From assembly GCF_001411805.1 (NCBI RefSeq), contig NZ_CP007212.1, forward strand, positions 1,922,001 through 1,986,000: 64,000 nt of DNA, written 5' to 3'. Origin of the DNA: Burkholderia plantarii. GTDB taxonomy: Bacteria; Pseudomonadota; Gammaproteobacteria; Burkholderiales; Burkholderiaceae. Numbering within the stretch: position 1 is the stretch's first letter; each line of letters opens with the position of its first letter. Positions 9,760 through 19,785 of this stretch are shown here, one piece after another. The notes below the pieces were generated by a model. It saw nothing but the letters and a program-made list of their open reading frames with translations. It ran no database searches and was not told the origin of the DNA. The position numbers and the translations under genes are program-made.

Positions 9760-10737
9760 ATGAATACGATGCCGTGGGCGATCACACGCCGGCCCGCGCC
9801 GGCGGCGGGTGGCGCCGGCCGGCGCGGCCGCGTGCTCACGGCGACGCGCGTGCTTGCCGCCGGGTGCCTCGCGGCGGCGCTGGCCGCCTGCAGCTCGCCC
9901 ACGCTCGTCGATCGCGGCAGCTACGTCGCCGATACGAGCCACCCGGCGCGCGGCGCCGATTCGCGCGTGCGCTTCCTGGTGCTGCACTACACCGAGGCGG
10001 ACGACCCGCGCGCGCTGTTCGTGCTGACCCACAACGACGTCAGCGCCCATTACCTGATCCCGAGCCATCCGGCATACCGCAACGGCAAGCCCGTCGTGCT
10101 GCAGCTGGTGCCGGAGAGCGAGCGCGCGTGGCATGCGGGCGTCAGCGACTGGCAGGGCACGACCGAGCTCAACGCGGCCTCGATCGGCATCGAGATCGTC
10201 AACGCCGGCCCGCTCGACGCGCCGGCAAACCAGACCTGGCAGGCCTATTCGCCCGATCAGGTCGAGGCGGTCGTGAGGCTCGCGCAGGACATCGTCGCGC
10301 GCTACCGGATTCCGCCGACGCGCGTGGTCGCGCACAGCGACATCGCTCCGCAGCGCAAGATCGATCCGGGTCCGGCGTTCCCGTGGCAGGCGCTCGCGCG
10401 CGCCGGCGTCGGCGCCTGGCCCGATGACGCGACCGTGACCGCGCGGCTGGCGGGACGCGCGCCCGGCGACCCGGCCGACGTGCGCGGGCTGCAGCTGAAG
10501 CTTGCGCGCTACGGCTACGACGTGGCGACCGACGGCATGCTCGACGCGCGCACGCGACGCGTGTTCGCGGCGTTCCAGATGCACTTCCGGCCGGCTGACT
10601 ACTCAGGCAAGCCGGACGCGCAGACCGACGCGATCGCGCAGGCCCTGCTCGACAAGTATTTCCCCGGCGCGGGCGCGCCGACCACGGCGCCGGTTTCGGC
10701 GCCGGCCGCTGGGGCCCGTCCCGGCATGACGCCGTAG
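9760..10737 (+). CDS. amiD: N-acetylmuramoyl-L-alanine amidase, AmiD-type lipoprotein
   Basis: The enzyme cleaves the amide between MurNAc and L-Ala in peptidoglycan or anhydro-muropeptides. The 325-residue product has a basic N-terminus and a lipobox LAACSS (about residue 45), so it is probably anchored as a lipoprotein. The amidase_2 domain has zinc ligands in VLHYTEA (His), VVAHSDIAPQRKIDPG (His and Asp), and the signature ASIGIEIVNAG. A C-terminal peptidoglycan-binding domain follows (LQLKLARYGYDVATDGMLDA). The domain order matches E. coli AmiD. It starts 18 bases after rlmB. Confidence 0.88.
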   Translation: MNTMPWAITRRPAPAAGGAGRRGRVLTATRVLAAGCLAAALAACSSPTLVDRGSYVADTSHPARGADSRVRFLVLHYTEADDPRALFVLTHNDVSAHYLIPSHPAYRNGKPVVLQLVPESERAWHAGVSDWQGTTELNAASIGIEIVNAGPLDAPANQTWQAYSPDQVEAVVRLAQDIVARYRIPPTRVVAHSDIAPQRKIDPGPAFPWQALARAGVGAWPDDATVTARLAGRAPGDPADVRGLQLKLARYGYDVATDGMLDARTRRVFAAFQMHFRPADYSGKPDAQTDAIAQALLDKYFPGAGAPTTAPVSAPAAGARPGMTP

Positions 10738-10932
10738 TTTTCCCGCGGTTCCCGCTCGTTTTCGCGCGTCCTCGCCCGTTCCCCGCCCGCCGTGCGTCGC
10801 GCTTGCGAGCGCATCCGCTTCGCACGGCGAGCCGACTGTCGCGCCGACGCCGCGCGGTCGACGAAAATCGACGCCATGCCGAACGACTCCGGTAAACTCG
10901 CCGCTTTCGCAATCAGCGCTTTCCCCCTCTCC

Positions 10933-11628
10933 ATGACTCAAGACGAACTCAAACGCCTCGTCGGCCAGGCGGCCGCCGACTACGTGCTGGCGAACGTGCC
11001 GGAAGGCTCGGTGATCGGCGTCGGCACCGGCTCCACCGCGAACTGCTTCATCGACGCGCTGGCCGCGATCAAGACACGCTACCGCGGCGCGGTATCGAGC
11101 TCGATCGCCACCACGCAGCGCCTGGAAGCGCACGGCATCCGCGTGTTCGACCTCAACGAGATCGACGGCCTGCAGGTGTACGTGGACGGCGCCGACGAGA
11201 TCGACGCGAGCGGCGCGATGATCAAGGGCGGCGGCGGGGCGCTCACGCGCGAGAAGATCGTGGCCTCGGTATCGGGCACCTTCGTCTGCATCGCCGACGC
11301 GAGCAAGCGCGTCGCGACGCTCGGCGCGTTCCCGCTGCCGGTGGAAGTCGTGCCGATGGCGCGCACCGCGATCGGCCGCCGGCTGACCGCGCTGGGCGGC
11401 GTGCCGGTGCTGCGCGTCAAGGGCGACGGCACGCCCTACCTGACCGACAACGGCAACGAGATCCTCGACGTGAAGGGGCTCGCCATCACCGATCCGCGTG
11501 GGCTGGAAGCTACGGTCAACGGCTGGCCCGGCGTCGTCACGGTCGGTCTGTTCGCGCAGCGCGGCGCCGATCTGTGCCTGCTCGGCGGCGCGGCCGGGGT
11601 GGAAACGATCGATTATCGCGGCGTTTAA
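10933..11628 (+). CDS. rpiA: Ribose-5-phosphate isomerase A
   Basis: RpiA interconverts ribose 5-phosphate and ribulose 5-phosphate in the pentose phosphate pathway. The 231-residue product has the usual length and motifs: [17 protein letters not shown] (phosphate loop), [23 protein letters not shown] with the catalytic Glu region, and the C-terminal [14 protein letters not shown]. The frame is open further upstream to 10792, but homology starts with [11 protein letters not shown] at 10933. A strong terminator follows at 11725. Confidence 0.95.
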   Translation: MTQDELKRLVGQAAADYVLANVPEGSVIGVGTGSTANCFIDALAAIKTRYRGAVSSSIATTQRLEAHGIRVFDLNEIDGLQVYVDGADEIDASGAMIKGGGGALTREKIVASVSGTFVCIADASKRVATLGAFPLPVEVVPMARTAIGRRLTALGGVPVLRVKGDGTPYLTDNGNEILDVKGLAITDPRGLEATVNGWPGVVTVGLFAQRGADLCLLGGAAGVETIDYRGV

Positions 11629-11724
11629 GCGGGAGTTTAAAAATCAGCGCGACGCGATTTTCGATTTTCGAGCGGCGCGCGCGAATGAATCACCAGCCGC
11701 AAACGTTTTGCGATACTGACAAAC

Positions 11725-11763
11725 TGCCCGACGGCTTTTCCCAAGCCTGTCGGGCATTTTTTT
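11725..11763 (+). terminator. Rho-independent terminator after rpiA
   Basis: TGCCCGACGGCTT pairs with AAGCCTGTCGGGCA (one bulge) across a short CCC-containing loop, followed by seven T. Confidence 0.85.
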
Positions 11764-11964
11764 GCTATAGGATATCTAAACGAAATCCTAAGAGGGATTA
11801 CCCTCTCAGGTGTTTACTAGATAGCATTGCGACCGCGAACTCAGCAATGTATCGAACATACGAACAATAGTGTCGCGTACATTTCCAATAAAACGAGAGA
11901 AAAGGGGCCGGGCCGAACTGCGGGGGCAGTACGCCAACACAGATACGTAACGGGGAGGTCTCGT
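11764..11964. promoter_or_regulatory. Upstream region of the FadR-like regulator with imperfect palindrome
   Basis: This AT-rich leader contains CCTAAGAGGG, ATTA, CCCTCTCAGG at 11787-11810, a 10-bp inverted repeat with one mismatch. It may be an operator or an RNA hairpin. A GGGGAGG ribosome site at 11952-11958 serves the gene at 11965. Autoregulation is plausible for this family but not shown. Confidence 0.5.
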
Positions 11965-12678
11965 ATGGAACAGGCAAAAGACAGGTCGCTCGTCAGCAAG
12001 GTGATGGACGGGCTTGTCACAGGGATAGTGGAAGACAAGTACGGCGGCATCCTGCCGCCGCAGGACGTGCTGTCGAGGGATTTCGACGTCAGCCGGACGG
12101 TGATGCGCGAGGCGCTCTCGATGTTGCTCGCGCGTGACATGCTCGACGTGCGTCCGAAGGTCGGCACGCGCGTGAGGCCGATGCGCGACTGGCGCATGAT
12201 CGACGAGGACGTGGTGAGCTGGCGCTTCCGGGCGAAACCGGACCCGCAGTTCATGCGCGACGTGCTCGAATTCCGCATGCTGATCGAACCGCGCGCGACG
12301 GGGCAGGCCGCCGAGCGCGCGAACGCGGCGGAGATCGCCGGCATTCGCGAAGCCTTCGAGGCGTTCCGCGCGCTCGAGGTGGGCGAGGCGAACTACGACG
12401 CCGCCGACGAGCTGTTGCACGCGCGCATCGTCCACGCGAGCGGCAACCAGTTCTACCAGCAGATGAGCGCGATCATCTGCGGCGCGCTGCGGCTGGTGCG
12501 CGAGCAGACGGCCCGGCGCGAAGGCAGCCACGAGCGGCTGGTCGGCCTGCACGAGCGCATCGTCGTGGCGATCGAGCAGCGCGACGCACGGGCGGCGGAA
12601 GCGGCCGCGCGCGAACTGATCGACCTGACGACCGAGGCGCCGTGCCATGCGCCGGCGGAGGCGCGCGCCGTGGGCTGA
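11965..12678 (+). CDS. FadR-subfamily GntR transcriptional regulator
   Basis: The 237-residue product has an N-terminal winged helix (GILPPQDVLSRDFDVSRTVM, then REALSMLLARDML) and a C-terminal all-helical FCD domain (RDVLEFRMLIEPRATGQAAE... HASGNQFYQQ...). FCD regulators usually bind sugar acids or other small acids through a metal site with His residues such as those in ARIVHASG and GLHERIV. The ATG has a perfect GGGGAGG 6 bases upstream. The next gene is an oxidoreductase in the same direction, so a catabolic role is possible. The effector is unknown. Confidence 0.88.
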   Translation: MEQAKDRSLVSKVMDGLVTGIVEDKYGGILPPQDVLSRDFDVSRTVMREALSMLLARDMLDVRPKVGTRVRPMRDWRMIDEDVVSWRFRAKPDPQFMRDVLEFRMLIEPRATGQAAERANAAEIAGIREAFEAFRALEVGEANYDAADELLHARIVHASGNQFYQQMSAIICGALRLVREQTARREGSHERLVGLHERIVVAIEQRDARAAEAAARELIDLTTEAPCHAPAEARAVG

Positions 12679-12814
12679 GGCGTGCCGAGACGGACTGATT
12701 AGGGAACGGGCGGAGGCACTGCGGCGCGGGCGGGACACCGGCCCCCGCCGGCCGTTATCATGACGGCCGGCCGCCGGCTTGGCCGGCGAGGTTTCCCGTT
12801 CAACTCCGATCCCG

Positions 12815-13816
12815 ATGACCGCTCCTTCTTCCCAACCGATCCGTTTCGGCATCGTCGGCGCGGGCGCGATCGCGCGCCGCTTCGCGCAATCGCTGACCCA
12901 TGTGGCTCACGCCACGCTCTCGCAGGTCTGGGCACGCCGCCCGGAAGCGGCCGCCGCGTTCTGCGCCGAGCTGGGCGGCACGCCCGCGGCGAGCTTCGAG
13001 GCGCTATGCGCGTCCGATCTCGACGCGATCTACATCGCGACCCTCAACGACAGCCACGCGCGTTACGCGCTCGCCGCGCTCGCGGCCGGCAAGGCCGTGC
13101 TCTGCGAGAAGCCGGCCACCGTCAACGCGCGCGAGCTCGACGCCGTGCTGGCGGCCGCTGCGGCGGCCGGGCGGCTGTTCATGGAGGCCATGAAACCGCC
13201 GTTCTATCCGCTCTACCGGCGGCTGCGCGAGCATCTCGCGCGCGACCCGATCGGCGCGATCCGGCTGGTGCGGGCCGGCGGCGCGTTCTCGACGGTGCCG
13301 GCCGATCATCCAAGCTTCAGTTTCGAGGCGGCCGGCGGCGCGCTGCTCGACATCGGCATCTACGAACTGTTTCTCGCGGTCGACTGGCTCGGCGAGGCGC
13401 GCGAGGTGCAGACGCTCGGCCGCGTCGGCGCGAGCGGCGTGGACGTGTTCGCGAGCCTGAACAGCCTTCATGCCGAAGGCGGCATCGCGCAGCTGTTCTG
13501 CGGGCTCGACGTGATGGGGCGCGGCGACGCGCTGCTCGGCGCGGCGGGCGGGACCGTGACGATCCACGAGAACTGGTGGAATCCGGCGAAGGCGACGATC
13601 CGTTACGCGGACGGCCGCGTCGTCGAGCTCGACGAGCCGTTTTCGGGCGGCGGCCTCAACTACGAGACCGAGCACTTCTGCGCGCTGCTGCGCGAAGGGC
13701 GGCTCGAAAGCCCGGTGATGACGCACGCGCATTCGCGCCACATGATCGCGCTGTGCGACGCGGCGCGCGCGGCGCTCGGCGTGCGGTTCGCGGCTGACGA
13801 CGCGAGCGCGGGCTGA
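12815..13816 (+). CDS. Gfo/Idh/MocA family NAD(P)-dependent oxidoreductase
   Basis: The 333-residue product starts with a Rossmann fold, IRFGIVGAGAIARRFAQSL, and contains LCEKPATVNARELDAVLAAA, where the EKP Lys is the conserved catalytic residue of this family. A C-terminal beta-sheet domain follows (LLDIGIYELFLAVDWLGEAR). The family oxidises sugars, inositols or reduces related carbonyls; no substrate can be named. An in-frame ATG at 12779 would add 12 residues. It lies 136 bases after the FadR-like regulator, which may control it. Confidence 0.88.
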   Translation: MTAPSSQPIRFGIVGAGAIARRFAQSLTHVAHATLSQVWARRPEAAAAFCAELGGTPAASFEALCASDLDAIYIATLNDSHARYALAALAAGKAVLCEKPATVNARELDAVLAAAAAAGRLFMEAMKPPFYPLYRRLREHLARDPIGAIRLVRAGGAFSTVPADHPSFSFEAAGGALLDIGIYELFLAVDWLGEAREVQTLGRVGASGVDVFASLNSLHAEGGIAQLFCGLDVMGRGDALLGAAGGTVTIHENWWNPAKATIRYADGRVVELDEPFSGGGLNYETEHFCALLREGRLESPVMTHAHSRHMIALCDAARAALGVRFAADDASAG

Positions 13817-13932
13817 CGGCGGCAGGCCGTCGACCGGGGACGTTCGATTGACGGCGGGCGGCTCGCCGAGATCGCGCCCACACCCCAGCTGCGTCAGGGC
13901 CGGCGCGGGCCGCCGGCTTCAAGCTTCACGCT

Positions 13933-14592
13933 TCAGTGCCGCCCCGGCAGCGCGAGCCGGCGCTCCCACCAGCGCTGCACCCACTCGAGGATCTGGCACA
14001 GCACCCAGTAGACGGCCGCGGCCGCGAGATAGAGCGGCAGCGGCTGGTAGGTCGAGGCGATGATCTCCTGGGCGCTGCGCAGCAGCTCCGTGACGGTGAT
14101 CACCGAGACCAGCGAGGTGTCCTTGATCAGGCTGATGAGGCTGTTCGACAGGCTCGGCACGGCGATCCGCAGCGCCTGCGGGCCGATCACGTAGCGCAGC
14201 GTCTGCCCCCACGACAGGCCGAGGCTGTACGAGGCGAGCCACTGGCCGCTCTCGATGCCGTTGATCGCGCCGCGCATGCTTTCGGACATGTAGGCCGCGA
14301 CGTTCGCCGACAGCGCGATCACGCCGGCCGGCGTCGGATCGAGCGAGATGCCGAGGCTCGGCAGGCCGTAGTAGATGACGAAGATCTGCACCAGCAGCGG
14401 CGTGCCGCGCATCAGGCTCACGTAGACGCGTGCGATCGCATTGAGCACGCGGCTGCGGGCGATGCCCATCAGCGCGAGCCCGACGGCGGCGATGAGGCCG
14501 AACACCATCGACAGGACGGCGAACTTGACGGTCAACACCGCGCCCTGCGCAAGCACGGGCAGCGAATCGACGAGCAGGGAAGTGATCGACAT
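13933..14592 (-). CDS. Polar amino acid ABC transporter permease (cystine/His/Glu family)
   Basis: The 219-residue inner-membrane protein has about five helices. The cytoplasmic coupling loop EIIASTYQ follows the sequence SWGQTLRYVIGPQALRIAVP, the EAA signature by which the permease docks on its ATPase. The closest type I can name is the L-cystine/YecS-like permease. It is followed upstream in the operon by a matching periplasmic binding protein (14705-15499), but no ATPase gene is present next to them, so the ATPase must be encoded elsewhere. The N-terminus MSITSLLVDSLPVLAQG is normal for the family. Confidence 0.9.
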   Translation of the reverse strand: MSITSLLVDSLPVLAQGAVLTVKFAVLSMVFGLIAAVGLALMGIARSRVLNAIARVYVSLMRGTPLLVQIFVIYYGLPSLGISLDPTPAGVIALSANVAAYMSESMRGAINGIESGQWLASYSLGLSWGQTLRYVIGPQALRIAVPSLSNSLISLIKDTSLVSVITVTELLRSAQEIIASTYQPLPLYLAAAAVYWVLCQILEWVQRWWERRLALPGRH

Positions 14593-14704
14593 GTGGAGCG
14601 GGTGAGGCCGGCGCGAAAAGCGCCATCATAAACCGACGATATAAAGCGAAGGGCGGCACCGTCGCCGGCGCCGCCCTGCAAGCGCGCACGTGGCGCGGCG
14701 GGAC

Positions 14705-15499
14705 TTACTTGATCGGCTTCGACACGTCGATGCCGAACCACTTGTCCGAGATCTTCGTGAAGGTGCCGTCGGCCTCGAGCTGGGTCATCGCCTCGTCGAT
14801 CGCCTTGGCGAACTGCGGGTTGCCCTTCTTGAACGGGATCGCCGACGGTTCGCCGGCCTGCAGCGTCGCGCCGGTGCGCAGCGGCAGCTGCGAGTTCTTC
14901 AGCAGGTAGGCGAGCATCAGGCGGTCGTTGAGCGCCGCGTCGAGGCGGCCGGCCGCGAGGTCACGCAGATACTCGGGCGCGCCCGGGTAGGTCTTCACGT
15001 CGATGCCCGGCACCGACTTGGCCATGTCCATGTAGTTCGTGCCGAGGCCGACGCCGAGCTTCTTGCCCTTGAGGTCGTCGAGCGACTTGAACTGACGCGT
15101 GTCGTCCTTGCGCTGGATCAGCTGCGCGGCCGAGTACGTATAGCCCGGCGAGAAGTCGAGCACTTCCTTGCGCTTGTCGGTCACGCCGACCTGGTTGACG
15201 ATCACGTCGAACTTGCCCGCCTGCAGGCCGGCGATGATGCCGCTCCACTCGGTCGTGACGAACTCGGGCTTCAGGCCCAGCTTGGCGGCCACGGCCTTGG
15301 CGATGTCGACGTCGTAGCCGACCAGGTCGCCCTGCGGCGACTTCGAATTGAACGGCGGGAACGTGCCTTCGAGGCCGATGCGCAGCGTGCCGCGCTGTTT
15401 GACCTGATCGAGCAGATCGGCCGCGTGCGCGGTGGCGGCGACGAGCGACGCGCCGATCAGGCCGGCGGTCAGGAGCTTCTTCAGCAACGCAATCTTCAT
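14705..15499 (-). CDS. Amino acid ABC transporter periplasmic binding protein
   Basis: The 264-residue product has a Sec signal peptide (MKIALLKKLLTAGLIGASLV, cleavage after THAADA-type AHA). The mature family-3 solute-binding fold begins at LRIGLEGTFPPFNSKSPQGD and includes VGYDVDIAKAVAAKLGLKPE, the conserved pattern of amino acid and cystine binding proteins (FliY-like). It is the first gene of a two-gene operon with the permease at 13933-14592. The specific ligand, cystine or another polar amino acid, is an inference from overall resemblance. Confidence 0.9.
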   Translation of the reverse strand: MKIALLKKLLTAGLIGASLVAATAHAADLLDQVKQRGTLRIGLEGTFPPFNSKSPQGDLVGYDVDIAKAVAAKLGLKPEFVTTEWSGIIAGLQAGKFDVIVNQVGVTDKRKEVLDFSPGYTYSAAQLIQRKDDTRQFKSLDDLKGKKLGVGLGTNYMDMAKSVPGIDVKTYPGAPEYLRDLAAGRLDAALNDRLMLAYLLKNSQLPLRTGATLQAGEPSAIPFKKGNPQFAKAIDEAMTQLEADGTFTKISDKWFGIDVSKPIK

Positions 15500-15606
15500 T
15501 CTGTTCCCTGTAATGCCCGCAGCGGGCGTTGACGATAGCGGCGCATCATAGCGAAGCGCAGGCACAAGCCTAACTATCGTTTGTTCATTTCCATATAACC
15601 GCGATA

Positions 15607-16635
15607 TCAGCCGCGCGCGATGGCACGCACGCAATCGGCGACGAGCGGCGGCCCGCGATAGATGAAGCCCGTGTAGAGCTGCACCAGCGACGCGCCCGCG
15701 GCGAGTTTCGCACGCGCGTCGTCGCCCGAAAAGATGCCGCCAACCCCGATGATCGGTACCGCGCCGCCGAGCTCGGCGTGCAGCTTGCGGATCACCTCGT
15801 TGGACGCGTCGAACACCGGCCGCCCCGACAGGCCGCCCGCTTCCTCGGCGTGCGGCAGACCCTGCACGGCGCTGCGCGAAAGCGTGGTGTTGGTGGCGAT
15901 CACGGCCTCGATGCGATGGCGCAGCAGCAGCGCGGCGATTTCCCTGACCTGTTCGTCGTCGAGATCGGGCGCGATCTTCAGCGCGAGCGGCACCAGCTTG
16001 CCGTGCAGGTCGGCCAGGCGCGCCTGCTTGTCCTTCAGCGCGGCGAGCAGCGCGTCGAGCTCGTTCGAGCCCTGCAACTGGCGCAGGTTCTTCGTGTTCG
16101 GCGACGAGATGTTGATCGTCACGTAGCTCGCGAACGGGTAGACGCGCTCGAGGCAATAAAGGTAATCGTCGGCCGCGCGCTCGATCGGCGTGTCGGCGTT
16201 CTTGCCGATGTTCAGGCCCAGTACGCCGCGATAGCGCGCGGCCTGCACGTTCTGCACGAACTGCTCGACGCCGTGGTTGTTGAAGCCCATCCGGTTGATC
16301 ACCGCCTCGGCCTGCGGCAGGCGGAACATGCGCGGGCGCGGGTTGCCCGGCTGCGCGCGCGGCGTGACCGTGCCGACCTCGATGAAGCCGAAGCCGAGCG
16401 CGGCGAGCCCGTCGATGCAGGCGCCGTCCTTGTCGAGCCCGGCCGCGAGCCCCACCGGGTTGCGGAACGTGAGGCCCATCACGGTGCGCGGCGCGTCCGG
16501 CACGCTCGGCGCGAGCAGCCCGGCCACGCGGGCGCGGCCGGCGGCGCCGAGCAGGCGCAGCGTCAGGTGGTGGGCGTCTTCCGCGTCCATCCGGAACAGG
16601 GACGCGCGGGCAAGCGGATAAAGGGAGCTGAACAC
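15607..16635 (-). CDS. pyrD: Dihydroorotate dehydrogenase (quinone), class 2
   Basis: PyrD oxidises dihydroorotate to orotate in UMP synthesis and passes electrons to the quinone pool. The 342-residue product has the N-terminal membrane-associated helices of class 2 ([20 protein letters not shown]), the FMN and substrate motifs [13 protein letters not shown] and [15 protein letters not shown], and [13 protein letters not shown] with the class 2 catalytic serine. [20 protein letters not shown] binds the FMN phosphate. It lies downstream of bpt on the same strand with a GC hairpin between them. Confidence 0.96.
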   Translation of the reverse strand: MFSSLYPLARASLFRMDAEDAHHLTLRLLGAAGRARVAGLLAPSVPDAPRTVMGLTFRNPVGLAAGLDKDGACIDGLAALGFGFIEVGTVTPRAQPGNPRPRMFRLPQAEAVINRMGFNNHGVEQFVQNVQAARYRGVLGLNIGKNADTPIERAADDYLYCLERVYPFASYVTINISSPNTKNLRQLQGSNELDALLAALKDKQARLADLHGKLVPLALKIAPDLDDEQVREIAALLLRHRIEAVIATNTTLSRSAVQGLPHAEEAGGLSGRPVFDASNEVIRKLHAELGGAVPIIGVGGIFSGDDARAKLAAGASLVQLYTGFIYRGPPLVADCVRAIARG

Positions 16636-16683
16636 GACGGGAAGGGCGGGGCCGAAAATTGATAACCCGCCATTTTAACCGAA

Positions 16684-16705
16684 CGGCGGCCGGGCCCGGC
16701 CGCCG
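16684..16705. other. Perfect 22-bp GC palindrome between pyrD and bpt
   Basis: CGGCGGCCGGG is followed directly by its reverse complement. It could act as an attenuating or processing hairpin after bpt. There is no T-tract next to it, so I do not call it an intrinsic terminator. Confidence 0.45.
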
Positions 16706-16710
16706 TGGCC

Positions 16711-17550
16711 TCAGCGCGTGCCGCCGTGGCCGGCCGGCAGCGGCGCGCGCGCGAGCGCCGCGTCCACCGGCGGCAGGTCGACGGTGGTCGGGTCGAGCGG
16801 TTTCCAGCGGCCGTCGATGAGCCCTTCGAGCGGCCGGAAGTTCGCCTTGTAGGCCATCTTCGGGCTCTCGCGGATCCAGTAGCCGAGGTAGACGTAGGGC
16901 AGGCGCAGGCTGCGTGCCTGCTCGATCTGCCAGAGGATGTTGTAGGTGCCGTAGCTCGCGTTGCCGTCGCCGGGTTCGAAGAACGTGTAGACCGACGAGA
17001 GCCCGTCGCCGAGGATGTCGATCATGCTGATCATGCGCAGCGTGCCGGGCATGGGCGTGCCGTGTTCGCCCGGCAGCGGGTCGCGGAATTCCACGAGCCG
17101 CGAATTGATCCGGCTCTGCAACAGGAACTGTTCGTACTGGTCGCGGCTGTCGCGATCCATGCCGCCGCCCGCATGCCGCGCGGACTGGTAGCGCATGTAG
17201 AGCGCGTAGTGCTCCTCGTCGTAGTGCAGCGGCGACACCGTGGCCAGCAGCGCGCGATGGCGGTTCCACATCTTGCGCTGGGTGCGGCCCGGCGTGAACG
17301 CGTCCACCGGCACGCGCACCGGGATGCAGGCGCGGCAGCCGTCGCAGTAGGGGCGATAGGTGAACACGCCCGAGCGGCGAAAGCCGGCCTTGACGAGTTC
17401 GGTATAGATGTCGGAATTGATCAGGTGGCTCGGCGTGGCGACCTGGGAGCGCGCGACGCGGCCGTCGAGATAACTGCACGGGTAGGGCGCGGTGGCATAG
17501 AACTGCAATGCCGAAAGCGGTGAAAGCGGCAGCTCAGTGGGATGAGTCAT
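16711..17550 (-). CDS. bpt: Aspartate/glutamate leucyltransferase (Bpt)
   Basis: Bpt transfers leucine from Leu-tRNA to proteins with N-terminal Asp or Glu and so marks them for ClpS/ClpAP degradation. The 279-residue product belongs to the ATE family: [10 protein letters not shown] and [21 protein letters not shown] carry the conserved Cys residues of the N-terminal domain, and [20 protein letters not shown] with LGYWI is the C-terminal GNAT-like fold. It is in the same direction as aat, 414 bases downstream, so both N-end-rule transferases are close together. The length is normal. Confidence 0.95.
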   Translation of the reverse strand: MTHPTELPLSPLSALQFYATAPYPCSYLDGRVARSQVATPSHLINSDIYTELVKAGFRRSGVFTYRPYCDGCRACIPVRVPVDAFTPGRTQRKMWNRHRALLATVSPLHYDEEHYALYMRYQSARHAGGGMDRDSRDQYEQFLLQSRINSRLVEFRDPLPGEHGTPMPGTLRMISMIDILGDGLSSVYTFFEPGDGNASYGTYNILWQIEQARSLRLPYVYLGYWIRESPKMAYKANFRPLEGLIDGRWKPLDPTTVDLPPVDAALARAPLPAGHGGTR

Positions 17551-17964
17551 GGGCAGCTCTCGAAGCGGACTGGTGCGTCAGCGGGCCGGGCGCGCGGCGC
17601 CGGAACCCGTCGCGCTCCGTGCCGGACCCGAACGGATTCCGCAGGCCGGCCCGGCGCGATGGCACGCCACGCGGGCGGCGCTGGCGCGATGGGCGGCATG
17701 CGCGGCGGCCGGCGTGGCGGGCGACGCGTGCTGGCGGCGGATCGTCAGGGTGGGCATCGGATAGCGAGTCGGATGGTGCCGGCCTCGGCGGGCGCCGGCC
17801 GGTCGGATGTCGATAAAGGTAACATGAAAATTGTCGCGCCGAGGAGTCTTCGCGGGCTTCGCGCGGGCCGCCCGGAAGCGGCGCGGGGCGGCCGATTCGG
17901 CGCGATTTTGTGATGGCTGGCGTGCCCGGGCCTGGCCTCGACTTCGCGTGATCCCGTGGCGGCT
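17551..17964. other. GC-rich intergenic region between aat and bpt
   Basis: In this 414 bp stretch I find no ORF with family features, no T-run hairpin and no RNA gene. Several open frames cross it but look like random GC-rich translation. The promoter of bpt is presumably here. Confidence 0.5.
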
Positions 17965-18708
17965 TCAGCCGGCCGCGGCCGGGCCGGTCAGGCGCGCGAG
18001 CACCTGCTTGTCGAAGCGCCACGGGATGCCCGGCTCGCCGGTGGCGGCGCGCACGTGCGCGACGAAGCGCTGGCGCTCGATTTCCCGGCCGCCGAGCGAG
18101 GCGAGGTGGCCGGTGTTCTGCTGGCAGTCGATCATCTCGATGCCGTACACGAGCAGATGCGCGACGAGCGTCGCGAGCGCGATCTTCGAGGCGTCGGTGG
18201 TGCGCGCGAACATCGATTCGCCGAAGAACATCCGGCCGAACGCGACGCCGTAGAGGCCGCCCACGCGTTCGCCGTCGAGCCAGGTCTCGACGCTGTGCGC
18301 GTTGCCGGCGCGATGCAGTGCCGTGTAGGCGTCGACGATCTCGTCGGTGATCCAGGTGCCGCGCTGGCCCGCGCGCGGTGCCTGCGCGCAGGCCCGCATC
18401 ACGGCGGCGAAATCGTCGTCGACGCGGACCTCCCAGCGTGCGTCGCGCAGCACGCGGCGCAGCGTCTTGCGGAACGTGGTCGAGACGCGGAACTCGGCCG
18501 GCACCAGGATCATGCGCGGGTCGGGGCTCCACCAGAGCACCGGCTGACCGTCCGAGTACCAGGGGAAGATGCCGCGATGATAGGCGTCGGCCACGCGCGC
18601 CGGGTGCAGCTCGGCGCTCGCGGCGAGCAGTCCCGGCGCGCCGCTCGCGGGGCCGAGCGCACGCTCGACGGGCGGGAACGGGGCGTCGGGGGCGAGCCAG
18701 GGGACCAT
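17965..18708 (-). CDS. aat: Leucyl/phenylalanyl-tRNA--protein transferase
   Basis: Aat adds Leu or Phe to proteins with N-terminal Lys or Arg, the other branch of the bacterial N-end rule. The 247-residue product has the family signature [25 protein letters not shown] (in part), then [24 protein letters not shown] and [16 protein letters not shown] took the ATG at 18708 because the frame further upstream overlaps the Nudix gene. It lies 14 bases downstream of the Nudix gene, suggesting an operon of nudix, aat and perhaps bpt. Confidence 0.95.
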   Translation of the reverse strand: MVPWLAPDAPFPPVERALGPASGAPGLLAASAELHPARVADAYHRGIFPWYSDGQPVLWWSPDPRMILVPAEFRVSTTFRKTLRRVLRDARWEVRVDDDFAAVMRACAQAPRAGQRGTWITDEIVDAYTALHRAGNAHSVETWLDGERVGGLYGVAFGRMFFGESMFARTTDASKIALATLVAHLLVYGIEMIDCQQNTGHLASLGGREIERQRFVAHVRAATGEPGIPWRFDKQVLARLTGPAAAG

Positions 18709-18722
18709 GCCGGTGCCGCGGA

Positions 18723-19268
18723 TCAGCCGTTGCGCAGCGAGCGGAAGATGTCGCCGGTATGCACGCCGAACGAGCCGGCTTCGCGATCGGCGAAGAACAG
18801 GCGCAGCGTCTGGCTGACGGTGGGGAACGCGATGTCGTCCCACGGGATGTCGGCTTCGTCGAACAGCCGCACCTCGAGGCTTTCCTCGCCGGCCGAATAG
18901 TCGGGATCGGTCAGGCGCGCCAGATAGAACAGATGGACCTGATGCACGTGCGGTACGTTGAGCAGCGTGAACAGGTTCTGCACCTCGACGTGCGCGCCCG
19001 CTTCCTCGAGCGTCTCGCGCGCGGCGGCCTCCGAGGTGGTCTCGCCCATTTCCATGAAGCCCGCGGGCAGCGTCCAGTAGCCGTAGCGAGGCTCGATCGC
19101 GCGCCGGCACAGCAGCACCTGTTCGCCCCATACCGGCACCGTGCCGACCACGTTGCGCGGATTCTGGTAGTGGATCGTGCCGCATTGGTCGCAGACGAAG
19201 CGTTCGCGGTTGTCGCCGGTCGGGATTCGCGCAACGACCTCGTGGCCGCAGGCTGAGCAGAATTTCAT
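18723..19268 (-). CDS. Zinc-ribbon Nudix hydrolase
   Basis: The 181-residue product begins with a zinc ribbon (CSACG at residues 4-8, CDQCG near 29). The complete Nudix box is [20 protein letters not shown] followed by AGA, with the REXXEE metal-binding core. Nudix hydrolases with this ribbon cleave NAD(H), ADP-ribose or related dinucleotides; the exact substrate cannot be read. It precedes aat on the same strand. The N-terminus [12 protein letters not shown] is well supported because the ribbon begins directly after it. Confidence 0.88.
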   Translation of the reverse strand: MKFCSACGHEVVARIPTGDNRERFVCDQCGTIHYQNPRNVVGTVPVWGEQVLLCRRAIEPRYGYWTLPAGFMEMGETTSEAAARETLEEAGAHVEVQNLFTLLNVPHVHQVHLFYLARLTDPDYSAGEESLEVRLFDEADIPWDDIAFPTVSQTLRLFFADREAGSFGVHTGDIFRSLRNG

Positions 19269-19459
19269 GGGAATGGGGAGCGAAAGGGTGATGCGAGTGT
19301 ATCACCGGGCGGGGCGATTCCTGAACAGCGGAGGGCGGCGGCGCGAACGTGTCGGCGCGCTGGCTCGCAAACCCGCTGCGATAACGGAGGCCTGGCGGGG
19401 GCCGGAAACAGGCGCATGTCGATGGCGACCGGACGATGCAATACCGGCGCCCCAAAACG

Positions 19460-19491
19460 AAAATGGGCCACGAGCTTTGCGCTGTGACCCA
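19460..19491 (-). terminator. Terminator of tRNA-fMet
   Basis: On the minus strand TGGGTCAC pairs with GTGGCCCA (one G-T wobble) and is followed by TTTT and then CGTTTT. It lies 14 bases beyond the tRNA CCA. Confidence 0.65.
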
Positions 19492-19505
19492 TCATCGATT
19501 CGACT

Positions 19506-19582
<77 letters not shown>

Positions 19583-19599
19583 TCCGTCAGAAGAATTAA

Positions 19600-19628
19600 A
19601 TTATAGGGTGTTCCCGGACGGCGTGCAA
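19600..19628 (-). promoter_or_regulatory. Promoter of tRNA-fMet
   Basis: The minus strand carries TTGCAC (complement of 19623-19628), a 17-base spacer and TATAAT (complement of 19600-19605), close upstream of the tRNA. Confidence 0.7.
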
Positions 19629-19785
19629 GCGTTTTGTTCGATCCCGTCATGGTGCGTCGAGCGTGGCACCGCTAGGCTAGAATCTTTCGGCCGCGCGGGA
19701 GTCCCGTTTTGCGTCCCGGCTCCGGACCTTTTCACCATCGGGCAGCCCACCCGCCTGCGATGCGCCGCCCGCTTCGACGATCTTC

